From contig OX326959.1 in the NCBI GenBank assembly GCA_946800325.1, forward strand, positions 46,065,566 to 46,129,565: 64,000 bases of DNA. Direction: 5' to 3'. Of this stretch, positions 12,335 through 24,861 are shown piece by piece. Made by a program: the position numbers and the translations under genes. Numbering within the stretch: the stretch's first letter is position 1; every line of letters begins with the position of its first letter. The notes under the pieces were generated by a model, which saw only the letters and a program-made list of their open reading frames with translations, was not told the DNA's origin and made no database searches. Source of the DNA: Luzula sylvatica (taxonomy: Eukaryota > Streptophyta > Magnoliopsida > Poales > Juncaceae).

Positions 12335-13331
12335 TATGAGTTGTATAACTCGTATGAATGTAAATGTTTTAGGATTGTAAATTTAGAACTACTAGGAGAC
12401 ATTTATAAATTGAGAATGATATGAGGTAGCATCATTGGTCAAGGGATATCATTAGTAACATTTATAAATATTAAGATACGGAGAGTAGCGATACATCAGA
12501 AGATAGAAGCGAACAATTCAAATAAAGAAGAAGCTTTCTTTGCTCCTTAAAAGTACTCTAAAGTTTGCTCTATTTAAATAAAATAAAAAAAAGAAAGATT
12601 TTGCAATTTCACAATAATGCAGGAGGCTTGTTTTACAAATCTTTTTGTACTGGTAAAATAAATTGGAAGCCGCGGCCACTTGATATTAGAAACACAACCA
12701 CTAACTTGACTTTAGAAACGAACCATCAAATAAAAGTGAAGAGTGATATTATTTGAGTAATTTAAGAAACAAACACAATACACAAATAATACTTATAAGC
12801 CAAATCACGCACTGGCAGACTTACCCCCCAATTCAGCCCTAGCTTTGATCTATCATCACTGATTCACAGGTACTCTTGAGGACTTGTTATATCATCTCCT
12901 TCTCTGCCTTCGACTTGTTTTTAATCCTTCGTCTTAGAAAGAGAACTAGATTTCAACTTTGATTACTAATTTATCTTTCTTTGGAGCCTCCAGTTCCAAA
13001 ATCCCACACAATTATTTGAACATGGAAATTCAAATTCCATTAGAAATGACTGTAAAACCTGGATTTATTCATTAATACGAAATATAATGTGCCTTTCCAT
13101 GAGTTCTTCGCAATTTCTCATGACGAGACTTGATTCTAGTCTTGCAGTACAAAAAATTGAATTAAACCTTAATAAGAGAGAGTTTAATCGAAGTTTCAAA
13201 AAAAAAATATAGACAAAACAGAAAAATAACACAAAATTAATCATTAATATAAAATAATTATACTCAATCAGCCCAATTACTCTCAAGTCTCAATTAGTCA
13301 ATAAAGAGAGTCTATTGAATCTCCATCGGGC
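12334..13331. other. AT-rich sequence, nothing recognised
   Basis: Only short ORFs without recognisable similarity. No terminal repeats seen. Confidence 0.5.
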
Positions 13332-13942
13332 TATGGATGTCAATGGTGTGGATATTGCCCGAACCGACCCGAACCGTATCCGAAGAAATATCCGGATTCG
13401 AAAAAAATATCCGGATCCGAGTGGATCCGGATATGGATCTGGTTGCTAATTTTAGGATCCGGAACCGGATTCGATATTCGGTTTTGGTGCGGGGACCGGA
13501 TCCGTGTTCCGGATCCGGGTATTTTTAGGATCCGGATACTCGAAACCAGATTCGAGTATCCGGAACCGGATCCGGATACGCATATTATATTTTATTTTTA
13601 TGTATTATATTTGATATTATTTGAAAAATCATATACAAATTAATGATTTGTGAGTGATTTAAACTCACAATCGTAAAATTACGTTTAAAATTACGTTCAT
13701 GTCACAAATTATATATATTTATAGCTAAAAAGTAAGATATGTTATGATAAAATAGTATCCGTTTTAATATCCGAAAAAGAATCGTATCCGTATCCATATC
13801 CGACAATATCCGAACCGTATCCGTATCCGTTTATTATCCGAACCGTATCCGGATCCGGGTAATTCCGTATCCGGATCCGTATCCGAAAAAAAATATGGAT
13901 ATGGATCTGGTATGACCACTATCCGAACCGTTGACACCCCTA
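13332..13942. mobile_element. hAT-like MITE built of CCGGAT-type motifs, copy 1
   Basis: Starts TATGGATGTCAATGG and ends, inverted, TAGGGGTGTCAACGG. It is a close relative of 59378-60013. Both ends are dense in tatccg / ccggat / ccgaac hexamers, with an AT-rich middle. Unlike the second copy, I see no target-site duplication here (flanks catcgggc and ctgattaa), so the flanks have decayed or rearranged. The 63-66 aa ORFs inside reflect the hexamer pattern. Confidence 0.7.
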
Positions 13943-15572
13943 CTGATTAAACATCAGAAAAGAACTGGTTCAATGTTTTTACTCAAAGCAAGAAAAAGAA
14001 ACAAATCAGAAAAGAACTGAAAGAGAAAATAGGCTTCTCTCGAGCTGTGCTTATATCGTCATTGGAGAACAAACTTGTGCCAGGTGAGAGAAGAGGCCAC
14101 TCTCGAGCTAACATTTAGTAGTGATGGAAAGTGGAGTAAACCCTAGGTGTGAGCGGGAAGCAAAAAAAAGAGTTTCAGAATTTCTCTCTCTCAAAATAAA
14201 AAGGTAGCGTGCTCAGAACTAGGTAAAGAAATTGGGGCATGATTTTGTCGACGTGGCAGACCAATGCCAGGTCAACAATTCGGGAAAAAAATCGAGGAAA
14301 TATTCATGGTTCGTATACCATTCAAATATTGATGAGACGGGGCGGATCAAGTAGAATAAATATGAATAAATATATCTCCTATGGATTTCGTGGAAGCCCT
14401 TTAATAATGCAACGTTTCCTCATTGGTCATTCTAAATCACTGGATTTGGATAAATAAACATTAACAAATTATAACCGTAAGATATTTTGATCATATACGA
14501 CGAGAATACCTTGGCATAACTTTACTGATAGGTTCTGAAAGAATATGAGTTTATTAGGGTCGTTTTTGGGAAGTTTTATTTTTAATTTTGTGATGAATAA
14601 TACTAGGATCTAGTCTAGTTATAATTTATAAATTAGAGATACTTTATATTATGAATGTGATTTTAGCGTTGAATTTTTGTTGTTCTGTTATTATATAAAT
14701 TTAAATTCATACAAAACAATATTCCAAATTCGCAATAAAACAAATATTTTACCAACCTAAAACATTACTCATAAAATTATTTTACCACCCTAAAACAAAT
14801 ATTTTACCACCCTATAATCCAAATTCACGATAAAGATATCTTATTTTTATAAATCCTTCCGATTACAAAAAAAAACATTACTATATGTATATGCTGCCAA
14901 ATAGTATTTTGGTAATGCCTAAATATAAACATATATCATTTGGAAATGGTACACAATATTAAAAAGAGTTCCTTTAACCAAAATCAAATATACAAATTCA
15001 CACAATTACATGTTTTTATTCAAAATTTCCAAAAAAAAAAACAGTTAAAAATATATGTACACCAATATGATAGCTTGCCTATGAATTATGATATTGAAAA
15101 CCCCACCAACCACCCCAAGGCCTAGTGCTGCACACAAAAAAGATATTTGGGGCCAATAATAGAAAACTTGCATGTTGATCCTAAATTTTCATACGTGATA
15201 TTATGTGAGCTAAGTCTACAACTCGTTTTAAATCGGCTTTGAAATCCTCTTAAAATAAACAAATATTTGATAAGATGACCAAATCATAAATTTTCACCTC
15301 TCAGTCAACAACTAATTTTTGTTCATAACAAATAAAAGATGTTTAAACTATGGAGTAATGAGCAAATATAAATTTCAAATAATCTGAAAAAAACACAATC
15401 ATTTATTTTATAAAATCAAGTTAAAATTTTCTAACATGGAATTTCAATAGGAATAAATTGAATTCGGACATGACAAAAGAATGGGATCTAATTTGGACGT
15501 CCACGACATGGCAAATTTGGAATTTCTAACAAATAATATGATTTGTTATGGTAAAACAAAAATGTTCTATAC

Positions 15573-16258
15573 GACCCCCTCCCCCTCCCCGGGCCGGGCC
15601 CGCGTGGGCCCGACCCCCTCCCCCGGGCCAGCCCCTCGTCGGACCCCCCCTCCCCAGGCAGGGCCCCGCATGGGCCCGACCCCCTACCTCGGGCCGGACC
15701 CGCGTGGGCCCGACCCCCTAACCCGGGCCGGGCCCTCGTCGGCCCGACCCCCTCCCCCGTGCCCGGCCCCGCGTGGGCCCGACCCCCTCCCCCGTGCCCG
15801 GCCCCGCGTGGGCCCGACCCCCTCCCCCAGGACCGGGCCCCGCGTGGGCCCGACCCCTCCCCCAGGACCGGGCCCCGCGTGGGCCCGACCCCCTCCCCCA
15901 GGACCGGTTCCCGCGTGGGCCCGACCCCCTCCCGGGCCTGGCCCCGCGTGGGCCCGACCCCTCCCCGGGCAGGGCCCGCATGGGCCCGCCCACCACCCCC
16001 GGGGGGCAGGCCCTCGTCGGCCCGCCCCCCTCCTTCAGGCGGGGCCCCGCGTGGGCCCGCCCTCTGGGCCCTACCCTCTCCCCAGGGCCAGGCCCTCATC
16101 GGCCCGACCCCCTCCCCCGGGCCGGGCCCGCGTGGGCCGGACCCCCACCCCCGGGCCGAGCCCCGAATGGGCCCGACCCCCTCCCCCAGACCGGGCCCCG
16201 CGTGGGCCCGACCCCCTCCCCTGGGCCTGGCCCGCTTGGGCCCAGCCTCACATGAGCC
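15573..16258. repeat. GC-rich ~35-bp minisatellite, copy A
   Basis: About 19-20 imperfect monomers related to gggccgggccccgcgtgggc plus a cccgaccccctcccc half. Composition jumps from AT-rich to nearly all G and C. There are no stops in most frames, which creates long spurious proline/glycine/arginine ORFs on both strands. Monomers vary mainly in the number of C and in cgcgtggg / cctcgtcgg variants. G-runs on the minus strand could form quadruplexes. Confidence 0.9.
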
Positions 16259-16272
16259 GGAATCACATACAT

Positions 16273-16273
<1 letters not shown>

Positions 16274-16335
<62 letters not shown>
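16274..16335. repeat. (CA)31 microsatellite
   Basis: 62 bases of uninterrupted CA, followed to about 16460 by interrupted CA-rich sequence (cacatacag, cacaccacac). The same site is much shorter in copy B (about 35366-35460) and appears as TG in copy C (about 57025-57132). The expansion is therefore copy-specific. Confidence 0.95.
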
Positions 16336-16337
<2 letters not shown>

Positions 16338-16696
16338 ACACACATACAGAGACCACATAGACACACCACACACACACCACACACACATACAATACACACA
16401 TACAGTGACTATGCACACACACAAATAGACATATTGCACAAACACAAAAATAAACACACACAGTGGCACATGTACAAAGACACAAACAGAGGAGTGCGCG
16501 CATGCAAGTTGGTTCTCTCTCGACACTTCGAAATTTCTTGTATCGAATACCGCAGTTGTGTCTCGGTAAATCGATTTGATCATCCAATTTTTCCATCTGT
16601 GCACATTGAGTGAAAATAAATTAGATTGAATACTTACAAATTAAATTAATTAATTTCAAATTTGTTACCTTGTCTAATTAATTTCAAATTTGTTAC

Positions 16697-17090
16697 TGTT
16701 GAATAATTAAACTTAATTAGTAGTAATAGAAATTAATTAGTAGTAATAGAATAATTAGAGTGACAAGTGTCCACATGCATGTAAATTGGGTCAATGAGTC
16801 AAAGTCATGACATGTGTTAGTATGCATGAAAGAGAGTGGACAAGTGTTAGATGCATGCAAAAGAGTGGACAAATGTTATTAGGATAGTGACAAGTGTTAT
16901 TAGGGTAGTGACAAGTGTTAGTATGCATGTGAGTTGTTCATGCTATATAAACACCTCCATGGTGTTCATTATTGTATCATTCAAGTTAGTAAGCAAGTAA
17001 GAGAAATAAGAAAGAAAAGCTTGTAAGGTATCCCTTCCTCTTCTTCCTCTTCCCTCTTCTCCATAGAAATATAGCCATTATTATCCAACA
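16697..17090 (+). repeat. 5' LTR of the copia element
   Basis: Begins TGTTGAATAA and ends ATTATCCAACA. A TATA box (gctatataaacacc) lies near 16943, about 150 bases before the LTR end, and should drive the element transcript. Upstream are short internal direct repeats (tgacaagtgttattagg-type and attagtagtaatagaa-type) that may act as promoter modules. Confidence 0.95.
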
Positions 17091-17093
17091 AAC

Positions 17094-17105
17094 TGGTATC
17101 AGAGC
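17094..17105 (+). promoter_or_regulatory. Primer-binding site (initiator tRNA-Met)
   Basis: The sequence tggtatcagagc lies three bases after the 5' LTR and 19 bases before the gag start. It is the standard copia site for tRNA-iMet priming of reverse transcription. Confidence 0.95.
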
Positions 17106-17124
17106 GAGCGAGAGCAATATTGCA

Positions 17125-20100
17125 ATGGCGAGTTCGAATTTTCCGTTTCAATTCCCTCGTCTTACGAAAGAAAATTACGAGAATTGGTGTATACGTTTGA
17201 AAGCTTTACTTGGTTGTCATGAATGTTGGGATGTCGTCGAAAGTGGCTACACCGAGTCGGAAAACGTAAATCGGTTAACCGCTGCCGAAAAGGACACGTT
17301 GCTTAAAAGTCGAAAGAAGGATCGACAAGCGCTCACTCTCATTCATCAATGTTTGGATGAATCGATGTTCGAAAGAGTAGCTAATGCGACGAGTGCTAAG
17401 GAAGCATGGGAGATCCTACAAAAATCCAACCAAGGGGCAACTAAAGTAAAAAAGGTACGTCTTCAAACGTTAAGAGGTGAATTTGAAGGATTGCGGATGA
17501 AAGAGTCCGAATCTATTGCGGATTTCTTTTCGAGAATATTGGCTATAGTGAATCAAATGAAACGATATGGAGAAGTTTTGGAGGATGTTCGGGTCATAGA
17601 GAAAGTACTTCGCTCGTTGCATGCAAAGTTCGAGCACATTGTAGTAGCAATCGAGGAGTCCAAAGACTTGGACGCTATGGCCATTGACGAGCTTATGGGC
17701 TCGTTACAAGCCCATGAAGAACGCATGAACAAGAAGAAGGAAGAACCGGCCGAGCAAGTCTTCGCCGCGAAGCTCTCTTTAAAGGAGAAAGAAGGAGCTC
17801 GCGAAACAAGCCAACGTGGCAGAGGACGAGGACGCGGAGGACGAGGCCGAGGAAGTGGAAGGGGAGAACAAAAGCAAACTTTCAATAATGAAGGTAAATC
17901 ATTTCGAGGTCGCGGTAGAGGAAGCTACCCGAGACAAAATTTCGAGTGCTATAATTGTCACAAAACTGGACATTATGCTCGAGATTGTTGGAATACACCA
18001 AACGATGGTAAAGAAAAGGCAAATTATGCCGAAAATAAAGAAGTCGATGCCACTTTATTGGTAGCTTACCATGAAGGAGAAGGAAAGAAGGATTTGTGGT
18101 GTCTCGACAATGGAGCGAGTAACCATATGTGTGGAGACAAAAGTAAATTCGTCGAGCTTGATAATTCGGTAATGGGTCACGTTACTTTTGGAGACCACTC
18201 AAAAGTGCAAATCGAAGGAAAAGGAACGATTTTGATTCGTACGAAGAATGGCGGTCACGAATACATGAGTAACGTGTATTACATACCGAACATGAAGACC
18301 AACATTTTGAGTTTGGGACAACTCCTCGAGAAGAATTATGAAGTTCACATGAAGAATCGTGCTCTCATCCTTCAAGATGATCGAGGAAAGGTAATTGCGA
18401 AGGTACCAATGACGAAGAACAGGATGTTCTACCTCGAAATTCAAACCGATGTTGCGAAGTGTCTCAAGGCATGCGTGAAAGAAACTTCTTGGATTTGGCA
18501 CTTGAGACTTGGACATGCAAATTTTGAAGGCTTGAAGTTGATGGCACAAAAGAGGATGTTAAAGGGATTACCGGCTATCGAAGAGCCGAATCAAGTTTGC
18601 GAAGGATGTCTCATGGGAAAACAGTCCCGCAAGAGTTTTCCAAAGGAAGCCACTTCAAGAGCACGCGGACCACTTGACCTCATTCACGCCGACGTGTGCG
18701 GTCCGATCAAGCCATCTTCATTTGGTAAAAATCGGTACTTTCTACTCTTTATCGACGATTTTAGTAGAAAGACTTGGGTCTATTTTTTGAAAGAAAAATC
18801 GGAAGCGTTTAATTCTTTCAAGAACTTCAAGGCCCTTGTGGAAAATGAAAGTGGATGCCATATTAAGTCGTTGAGAACCGATAGAGGTGGCGAGTTTTGC
18901 TCCAACGAGTTTAACAAGTTTTGTGAAGAAAAAGGCATCAAACGATTCTTGACCGTTCCGAGGTCTCCTCAACAAAATGGCGTAGTTGAAAGGAAGAATC
19001 GAAGCATTCTCAACATGGCGAGAAGCATGTTGAAGACGAAGAACATGCCGAAAGAGTTTTGGGCCGAAGCAGTCACTTGCGCGGTGTATCTATCGAATCG
19101 ATGTTCGACGAAGAGTTTAGTCGAGCAAACTCCTCAAGAAGCTTGGAATGGAATAAAGCCGAATGTTTCGCATTTGAGAGTGTTTGGGTGCATCGGATAT
19201 GTCCATGTACCGGATCAAGAACGATCGAAACTCGACTACAAGAGCAAGAAGCACATATTTGTTGGGTACTCTCAATGCTCGAAAGGATACAAGCTCTACA
19301 ATCCAAATAACGGTAAAGTGATTGTTAGTCGAGATGTGGAGTTTGATGAAGAAGATGAGTGGAGGTGGAGTAATGAAGACAAAGAGAGGTATGATTTTCT
19401 ACCATTTCAAGGCGATGATGAGGAAAGAGATGAAGTTCCTCAAGAACCGGTCACGCCTCCTCATTCTCCAATTAATCCAAATATACCTTCATCATCATCT
19501 TCAAGTGATAGTTCGAGCGAAATTCCACAAAAGACGAGAAGTATCCAGGAACTTTATGACGTGACGCGCGATTTAAATGAAGACATGAATCTTTATTGTA
19601 ATTTTGCAGATTGTGGTGTCATACTCTTTGAAGAAGCCGTGAAAGACGAGAGATGGAGGAAAGCTATGGACGAAGAAATGAAGTCCATAGAGAAGAATAA
19701 TACTTGGGAGTTGGCGACTATACCCCAAGGAAAGAGACCTATCGGTGTAAAGTGGGTCTTTAAAGAAAAGAAGAATGCGAAAGGAGAAGTCGAGAGATAC
19801 AAAGCTAGATTGGTAGCAAAAGGATATAGTCAACGAGCTGGGATAGACTATGACGAAGTCTTTGCCCCTGTTGTTCGACTCGAGACGATACGAATGATAA
19901 TTGCGTTGGCGGCGCAAAACAAGTGGAGCATTCACCAATTAGATGTCAAGTCAGCTTTCTTGAATGGAACAATTGAAGAAGAGGTGTTCATTGAACAACC
20001 TCGTGGATACGCGATTAAAGGTCATGAAGATAAGGTGTTGAAATTGAAGAAAGCGTTGTACGGCTTGAAGCAAGCACCTAGAGCATGGAATAGTCGAATC

Positions 20101-21144
20101 GACAAATATTTTTTGAAGAATGGGTTTGAAAAATGCCCACATGAGCATGCTCTCTATGTGAAGACAAACAAAGAAGGAGATATTTTGATTGTTTGTCTCT
20201 ATGTGGATGATTTGATATTTACAGGTAACAATCACCGCATGTTTGAAGAATTCAAGGGAGCAATGGCTAGAGAATTTGAGATGACCGATATTGGTCTCAT
20301 GTCATACTATCTTGGGATCGAAGTCAAGCAAACGGAAGAAGGGATATTCATTTCCCAAGAAGGATTTGCTAATGAGATTCTTAAGAAGTTCAAGATGGAC
20401 AATTGCCAATCGGTGGCTACTCCGGTCGAAACCGGATTAAAATTGTCCAAGCAAGAAGAAGGAGATCTTGTGGACCCATCTACCTACAAAAGTGCAGTTG
20501 GTAGCTTGAGGTACTTAACCTGTACGAGACCAGATATTCTGTTTGGAGTCGGTCTTGTAAGCCGATTCATGGAGAAACCAACCGAGACGCATTTCAAGGC
20601 GGTGAAGCGAATTTTTCGTTATATCAAGGGTACAAGTGATTATGGATTAAATTATTCTTCTTCGAATGAATTCAAGCTTGTGGGATATAGCGATAGCGAT
20701 TGGGCAGGCGATATGGATGACCGGAAAAGCACAACCGGTTTTGTTTTCTTTATGGGAGATACTGCATTCACATGGAGATCGAAGAAACAGTCAATCGTGA
20801 CACTTTCGACGTGTGAAGCCGAGTACGTCGCTGCCGCATCATGTGTCTGCCATGCCATATGGCTTAAAGATTTATTGAAGGAGTTGAAGATCAAGAAAGA
20901 TGAAGCTACAGAGATTTATGTTGACAACATGTCAGCTATTGCACTTGCGAAAAATCCGGTGTTTCATGATCGAAGCAAGCACATCGATACGAGGTATCAT
21001 TTTATTCGAGATTGTGTTGCAAATGATGAAGTCAAGGTGAAATATGTGAAGACTCAAGATCAAGCTGCGGATATCTTCACTAAGGCGCTCAAGCATGATG
21101 TTTTTATCAAGTTGCGGATGATGCTTGGAGTCGCAAGGAATTAA
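17125..21144 (+). CDS. Gag-Pol polyprotein of Ty1/copia retrotransposon
   Basis: A single 1339-aa frame carries all copia domains in order. Gag occupies about residues 1-270, with an [11 protein letters not shown] basic stretch near 230-268. A CCHC zinc knuckle (CX2CX4HX4C) is at 275-288. The protease motif is LDNGASNHM at 327-335, with D328-N329-G330 where D-S/T-G is the commoner form. The GAG-pre-integrase zinc site is H459/H464/C492/C495. The integrase catalytic triad is D523, D586 and E622 (D35E spacing). Reverse transcriptase has YVDD at 1026-1029, and RNase H begins near YSDSDWAG (D1190). The start follows the primer-binding site closely and is the first ATG in frame. The stop is 13 bases before the 3' LTR. 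No frameshift separates gag and pol, as is usual for plant copia. It should be functional by sequence. Confidence 0.97.
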   Translation: MASSNFPFQFPRLTKENYENWCIRLKALLGCHECWDVVESGYTESENVNRLTAAEKDTLLKSRKKDRQALTLIHQCLDESMFERVANATSAKEAWEILQKSNQGATKVKKVRLQTLRGEFEGLRMKESESIADFFSRILAIVNQMKRYGEVLEDVRVIEKVLRSLHAKFEHIVVAIEESKDLDAMAIDELMGSLQAHEERMNKKKEEPAEQVFAAKLSLKEKEGARETSQRGRGRGRGGRGRGSGRGEQKQTFNNEGKSFRGRGRGSYPRQNFECYNCHKTGHYARDCWNTPNDGKEKANYAENKEVDATLLVAYHEGEGKKDLWCLDNGASNHMCGDKSKFVELDNSVMGHVTFGDHSKVQIEGKGTILIRTKNGGHEYMSNVYYIPNMKTNILSLGQLLEKNYEVHMKNRALILQDDRGKVIAKVPMTKNRMFYLEIQTDVAKCLKACVKETSWIWHLRLGHANFEGLKLMAQKRMLKGLPAIEEPNQVCEGCLMGKQSRKSFPKEATSRARGPLDLIHADVCGPIKPSSFGKNRYFLLFIDDFSRKTWVYFLKEKSEAFNSFKNFKALVENESGCHIKSLRTDRGGEFCSNEFNKFCEEKGIKRFLTVPRSPQQNGVVERKNRSILNMARSMLKTKNMPKEFWAEAVTCAVYLSNRCSTKSLVEQTPQEAWNGIKPNVSHLRVFGCIGYVHVPDQERSKLDYKSKKHIFVGYSQCSKGYKLYNPNNGKVIVSRDVEFDEEDEWRWSNEDKERYDFLPFQGDDEERDEVPQEPVTPPHSPINPNIPSSSSSSDSSSEIPQKTRSIQELYDVTRDLNEDMNLYCNFADCGVILFEEAVKDERWRKAMDEEMKSIEKNNTWELATIPQGKRPIGVKWVFKEKKNAKGEVERYKARLVAKGYSQRAGIDYDEVFAPVVRLETIRMIIALAAQNKWSIHQLDVKSAFLNGTIEEEVFIEQPRGYAIKGHEDKVLKLKKALYGLKQAPRAWNSRIDKYFLKNGFEKCPHEHALYVKTNKEGDILIVCLYVDDLIFTGNNHRMFEEFKGAMAREFEMTDIGLMSYYLGIEVKQTEEGIFISQEGFANEILKKFKMDNCQSVATPVETGLKLSKQEEGDLVDPSTYKSAVGSLRYLTCTRPDILFGVGLVSRFMEKPTETHFKAVKRIFRYIKGTSDYGLNYSSSNEFKLVGYSDSDWAGDMDDRKSTTGFVFFMGDTAFTWRSKKQSIVTLSTCEAEYVAAASCVCHAIWLKDLLKELKIKKDEATEIYVDNMSAIALAKNPVFHDRSKHIDTRYHFIRDCVANDEVKVKYVKTQDQAADIFTKALKHDVFIKLRMMLGVARN

Positions 21145-21157
21145 GTTTAAGAGGGGG
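21143..21157 (+). promoter_or_regulatory. Polypurine tract
   Basis: Purine-rich aagtttaagaggggg ends directly at the 3' LTR start, the expected primer position for plus-strand DNA synthesis. It overlaps the gag-pol stop codon. Confidence 0.85.
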
Positions 21158-21551
21158 TGTTGAATAATTAAACTTAATTAGTAGTAATAGAAATTAATTA
21201 GTAGTAATAGAATAATTAGAGTGACAAGTGTCCACATGCATGTAAATTGGGTCAATGAGTCAAAGTCATGACATGTGTTAGTATGCATGAAAGAGAGTGG
21301 ACAAGTGTTAGATGCATGCAAAAGAGTGGACAAATGTTATTAGGATAGTGACAAGTGTTATTAGGGTAGTGACAAGTGTTAGTATGCATGTGAGTTGTTC
21401 ATGCTATATAAACACCTCCATGGTGTTCATTATTGTATCATTCAAGTTAGTAAGCAAGTAAGAGAAATAAGAAAGAAAAGCTTGTAAGGTATCCCTTCCT
21501 CTTCTTCCTCTTCCCTCTTCTCCATAGAAATATAGCCATTATTATCCAACA
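21158..21551 (+). repeat. 3' LTR of the copia element
   Basis: 394 bp, same termini as the 5' LTR and no difference seen on visual comparison. Followed by the gttac target duplication and then the interrupted long-unit sequence (cttgtccttcag). Confidence 0.95.
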
Positions 21552-22282
21552 GTTACCTTGTCCTTCAGCTTTCATCTCCACAGCATCACAAAAATTGCAT
21601 GAAGTCATGGTGGGAAATCTAAGAGCTTGAAAGCCTGAAAGCACAGACAGAGATGGCGTAAAACTTAAATTAGTCCTTGTAAAACCTACAAAATCAATAA
21701 AAGGTGTGTGTCAAACTACAAAATTAATCACAAACAGAGATGGTTATGATGATTCAAAGGCTGAAAGTCCAAAAAACAATTTATTGAGGGGTTTTAACGA
21801 AACAAAGCAAGACGAGATGGAAGATCTGAGTACTCATACGTAGTTCAGACAAAAAATGAGAATGAAAACTTGTCCCAAAATTAGTGACTGCAAAAACTTC
21901 GTCCAAAACTATAAAAACGTTGAAAACTATAAAATCAATCAAATCATGAACTCAGATTTATCAATAATCCATGAGGACTTTATCAAATATTTGTATTCGA
22001 TGCAAAATTGACAAGAAATGCTCGAGTGTATGGCTTGTCAAGAGAAATACCAAAACAATTAACCAGAAAACGAAAATAAAAACTAAGAGAAACAATTACT
22101 GGCTTGATTCGTCATTTAACAAAACCATGAACCAAGATCGTCCCCAAATCTTCACCCAATCAACAAAATCAATTCAAATCCAAACAGATCAAAGAGAATA
22201 CAAATAAAATGTGGACGAGAATCACTTACATCCTTATGTGTGCATATGAAGCAATCTGGAAAATCTGTCTGTCCACCAACCA

Positions 22283-22284
22283 CA
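22283..22284. other. Deletion junction in copy A
   Basis: Copy A passes straight from gtccaccaaccac to attaagctctattt. Copies B and C have about 1.36 kb (36436-37793 in B) between these points, including the arm-2 leader. Only two or three bases of microhomology are seen, suggesting end joining. Confidence 0.75.
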
Positions 22285-22789
22285 TTAAGCTCTATTTATA
22301 GTCTCACTTGTAGTTCTATATATGAAGGACATGTTTCATATATATTTGATAAAATAGAGTTTGATTCAGAAGAATTGAACATGTAAGCCCAATTAATCTG
22401 ACAGGCCCAAAATTATAAATTCAGAGTTCTAATGGTTATATTTAGAGGGTCAAGCAATTTTTTAATAGACTCAATTCTTTTCTGCATATTTTAATAGATC
22501 AAATTCTTTTAATTCTCAAAACTTGAATATGTTGTGTAAAAAATTAAAGGGAATTCTTCAAAAATCTCCCAATTTTTCTGAAAATTATGAAAAAAATTCC
22601 TGTACTTTTAGAAAACTCCTTATCTCTTTTAGATTCCCTCAAAACCCCCGATATTTTTTACTTCTTCAAAACCCCCTAACTTTTTTAGATTGTCTCAAAA
22701 ACCCCCTATTTTTTATTATGTTTTTTAAAAAATGACCATTGTACCTTTTGTTTTATTTTTTAAATTTCTATAATTTAATAAATAATGAA

Positions 22790-23035
22790 TATATATTAAA
22801 CTATTATAAAAAATTAAAAATAAATAATACATGGTATTATAATATTATAATAAATAATATATAGTACTAAAATATTATAATAAATAATATATTGATATTA
22901 AAATATCATTTTCAACAATTATTATAATATTTTAATATCAATATATTATTTATTATAATAATTTAATATATATGTATTGTTTATTATAATATTTTAATAT
23001 CAATATATTATTAATTAACTGATTATTAACATAAT
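22790..23035. repeat. AT-rich palindrome of the long unit (copy A)
   Basis: Same inverted repeat as at 5904-5979, centred near 22913, with atattgatattaaaatat facing atattttaatatcaatat and AT-rich flanks that extend the fold. Confidence 0.75.
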
Positions 23036-23257
23036 TCAATTTCTAACGGTAATAAAAATTTCAAAAATCTTAATCCTAACGTTAAGAAAGACAAAATATA
23101 ATCCAACGTTAATATTTCAATATTATGCGAGATGAACTCGGTCCACAATTTAATAACAAAACCAGAATATGATATTTTCATATGGTGTATATCTCAATCG
23201 GTATGCCGAATTTAGGGAATAAATTATCTAAGCACAACACATTCTCATCTATATTAA

Positions 23258-23982
23258 GAGTTCATTTGTTCTGTTGCGGAAAATATAAAACCACATGTGA
23301 AACTGCCTTGGTGGCAACATCCTAGCGGTTCAAATATTGGAGTTCATGAACCAAAAAGATAGATTGACGGCGGTGTTAAAACTGACAGAGAACTAACAAG
23401 GGCCTCTTCATACAAATCATGATGCATTTTTTTATACAAGTCCCTGAGTTTTATTATTTTCAAAATATGCCCATGTTAAAAAAAATTATGCCTATAAATA
23501 AAACAAAATTTACATACTGAAAATTTAAAATAAAAAGAATTTAAAATAAAATAAAAAATAGTGATACACATAGAAATAAAACAAAATTTACATACTAAAA
23601 ATTAAAAAAAAAGACTTTAAAATCAAATACAAATAGTGATACACATAGAAATAAAACAAAATTTACATATTAAAAATTTACATACTTTAAAATAAAACAA
23701 AATTTTTATAATTTATTCAAAAAAATATCATAAATTTTGTTTATAGCAGAATTTCTAAACTTACACCATTGAAAAAAATTCTACAATCAAGAATAAATAT
23801 CAAAATTAAGAAGGTCGTATATGAAATTGAATCCCTTGTTTTTGACGATTTGTGGTTCACCGTTAGGTATTTTGTAATTTTCTTACAATTATGCGGACCC
23901 CACAAAAATAAGAGGTTGTAAGAATACCACGTTGTGGCTTCACATATGGCTTCATTTCCAGGGCAACAGAGGAAACGAACTC
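23258..23982. mobile_element. Mutator-like MITE (725 bp) with 9-bp TSD
   Basis: Copies 1 and C lack this segment, giving a clean empty site. Termini GAGTTCATTTGTTCTGTTGC and, inverted, GAGTTCGTTTCCTCTGTTGC are imperfect TIRs. The 9-bp duplication ctatattaa flanks it (23249-23257 and 23983-23991), typical of MULEs. The interior has local repeats (cacatagaaataaaacaaaatttacata three times between about 23500 and 23670) and no coding capacity. Confidence 0.85.
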
Positions 23983-24861
23983 CTATATTAATCTCCGCCT
24001 ATCTTCTCTGTCCTCCACCTCACATTCACTTTCTCCTTTCACAATCGAATCGGTAAATCCCCCTTTCTCCCCCCCCCCCCTTCTTTGTCCCACAAAAGAA
24101 ACCCTAAACCCTAAACTCTATACTCTCTATTATGTCCCACAAAAGAAGCCCTACATCCAGATAGCCGACAACCAACAACAAACTTCTATTCAGTAGATAG
24201 TTTGAATGGGAGACTAGATGTGAAATCCGAACTCGAGAGGAACGTTTTCTTCTAAATCCGTGGATTGAGACCTCTTAAATGGACGATTTCAATGGTTGAT
24301 GTGAGATTCATTACCGGACCCACAAAAGAACGGAAGTGTTTCTCCTCCATTTTTTGTATTTATCATAATTAGTGATTTTTAGTAGCCCCAAATCAAGCAA
24401 GCAAATGATTGGCTTTGTTTTCTATTCTCTTTTGTTTGATTTGTAGTTTCTTCTACCGGTTATCATTGATAAATCCTTATAGATTCTTGATCTGAGTCTA
24501 TGTCTTTGATTTTTAATTTCTTCTTAACTTTTTTTCGACCACGATTATTGATTCTATTTCTGACTGATTGTATAGTTTAACATATTCTTGATGAGCGAGA
24601 GTTGCACATGATTTCGATTTCCACAGTTCAACAAATTCTTCTCTTTTATCATGTTCGAATTGGACGACAGAAACAGAGAAGGACTTACGCCTGTACAAGG
24701 TCATTTTCAGTTTTATCTTTTCCAAAATAATCCAATTTATTTTGCTAATTTTTCGATCTAATTTATTTTCAAAATTGGTGCGGAGATGCGGTGAGTTCTC
24801 GAGAACAGCCTCGAAGATGTCTTTTTGGGTCAGAAAGTTTCATCTCTATGAAGAGAGAGAT

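Larger units (their letters stand above)
16697..21551 (+). mobile_element. Complete, apparently intact Ty1/copia LTR retrotransposon
   Basis: The 4855-bp element has two 394-bp LTRs, a tRNA-iMet primer-binding site, one uninterrupted gag-pol ORF and a polypurine tract. It is flanked by the 5-bp direct repeat gttac at 16692-16696 and 21552-21556. Base-by-base reading finds no difference between the LTRs, which implies a very recent insertion. The empty site is seen in copy B near 35700-35720 and, inverted, in copy C near 56765-56780. Everything needed for mobility appears present. Confidence 0.95.

Noticed and set aside
15481..16613. Long ORFs (up to 315 codons on either strand) through the copy A minisatellite
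   Set aside because: Stop-free GC-rich tandem repeat gives proline/glycine/arginine strings in several frames on both strands, differing between copies and running into CA-repeat histidine/threonine strings. No conserved frame or start.
23258..23982. PIF/Harbinger (Tourist) assignment for this MITE
   Set aside because: The left flank ends in TAA, but the right flank duplicates nine bases (ctatattaa), not three. This fits a Mutator-like element better.
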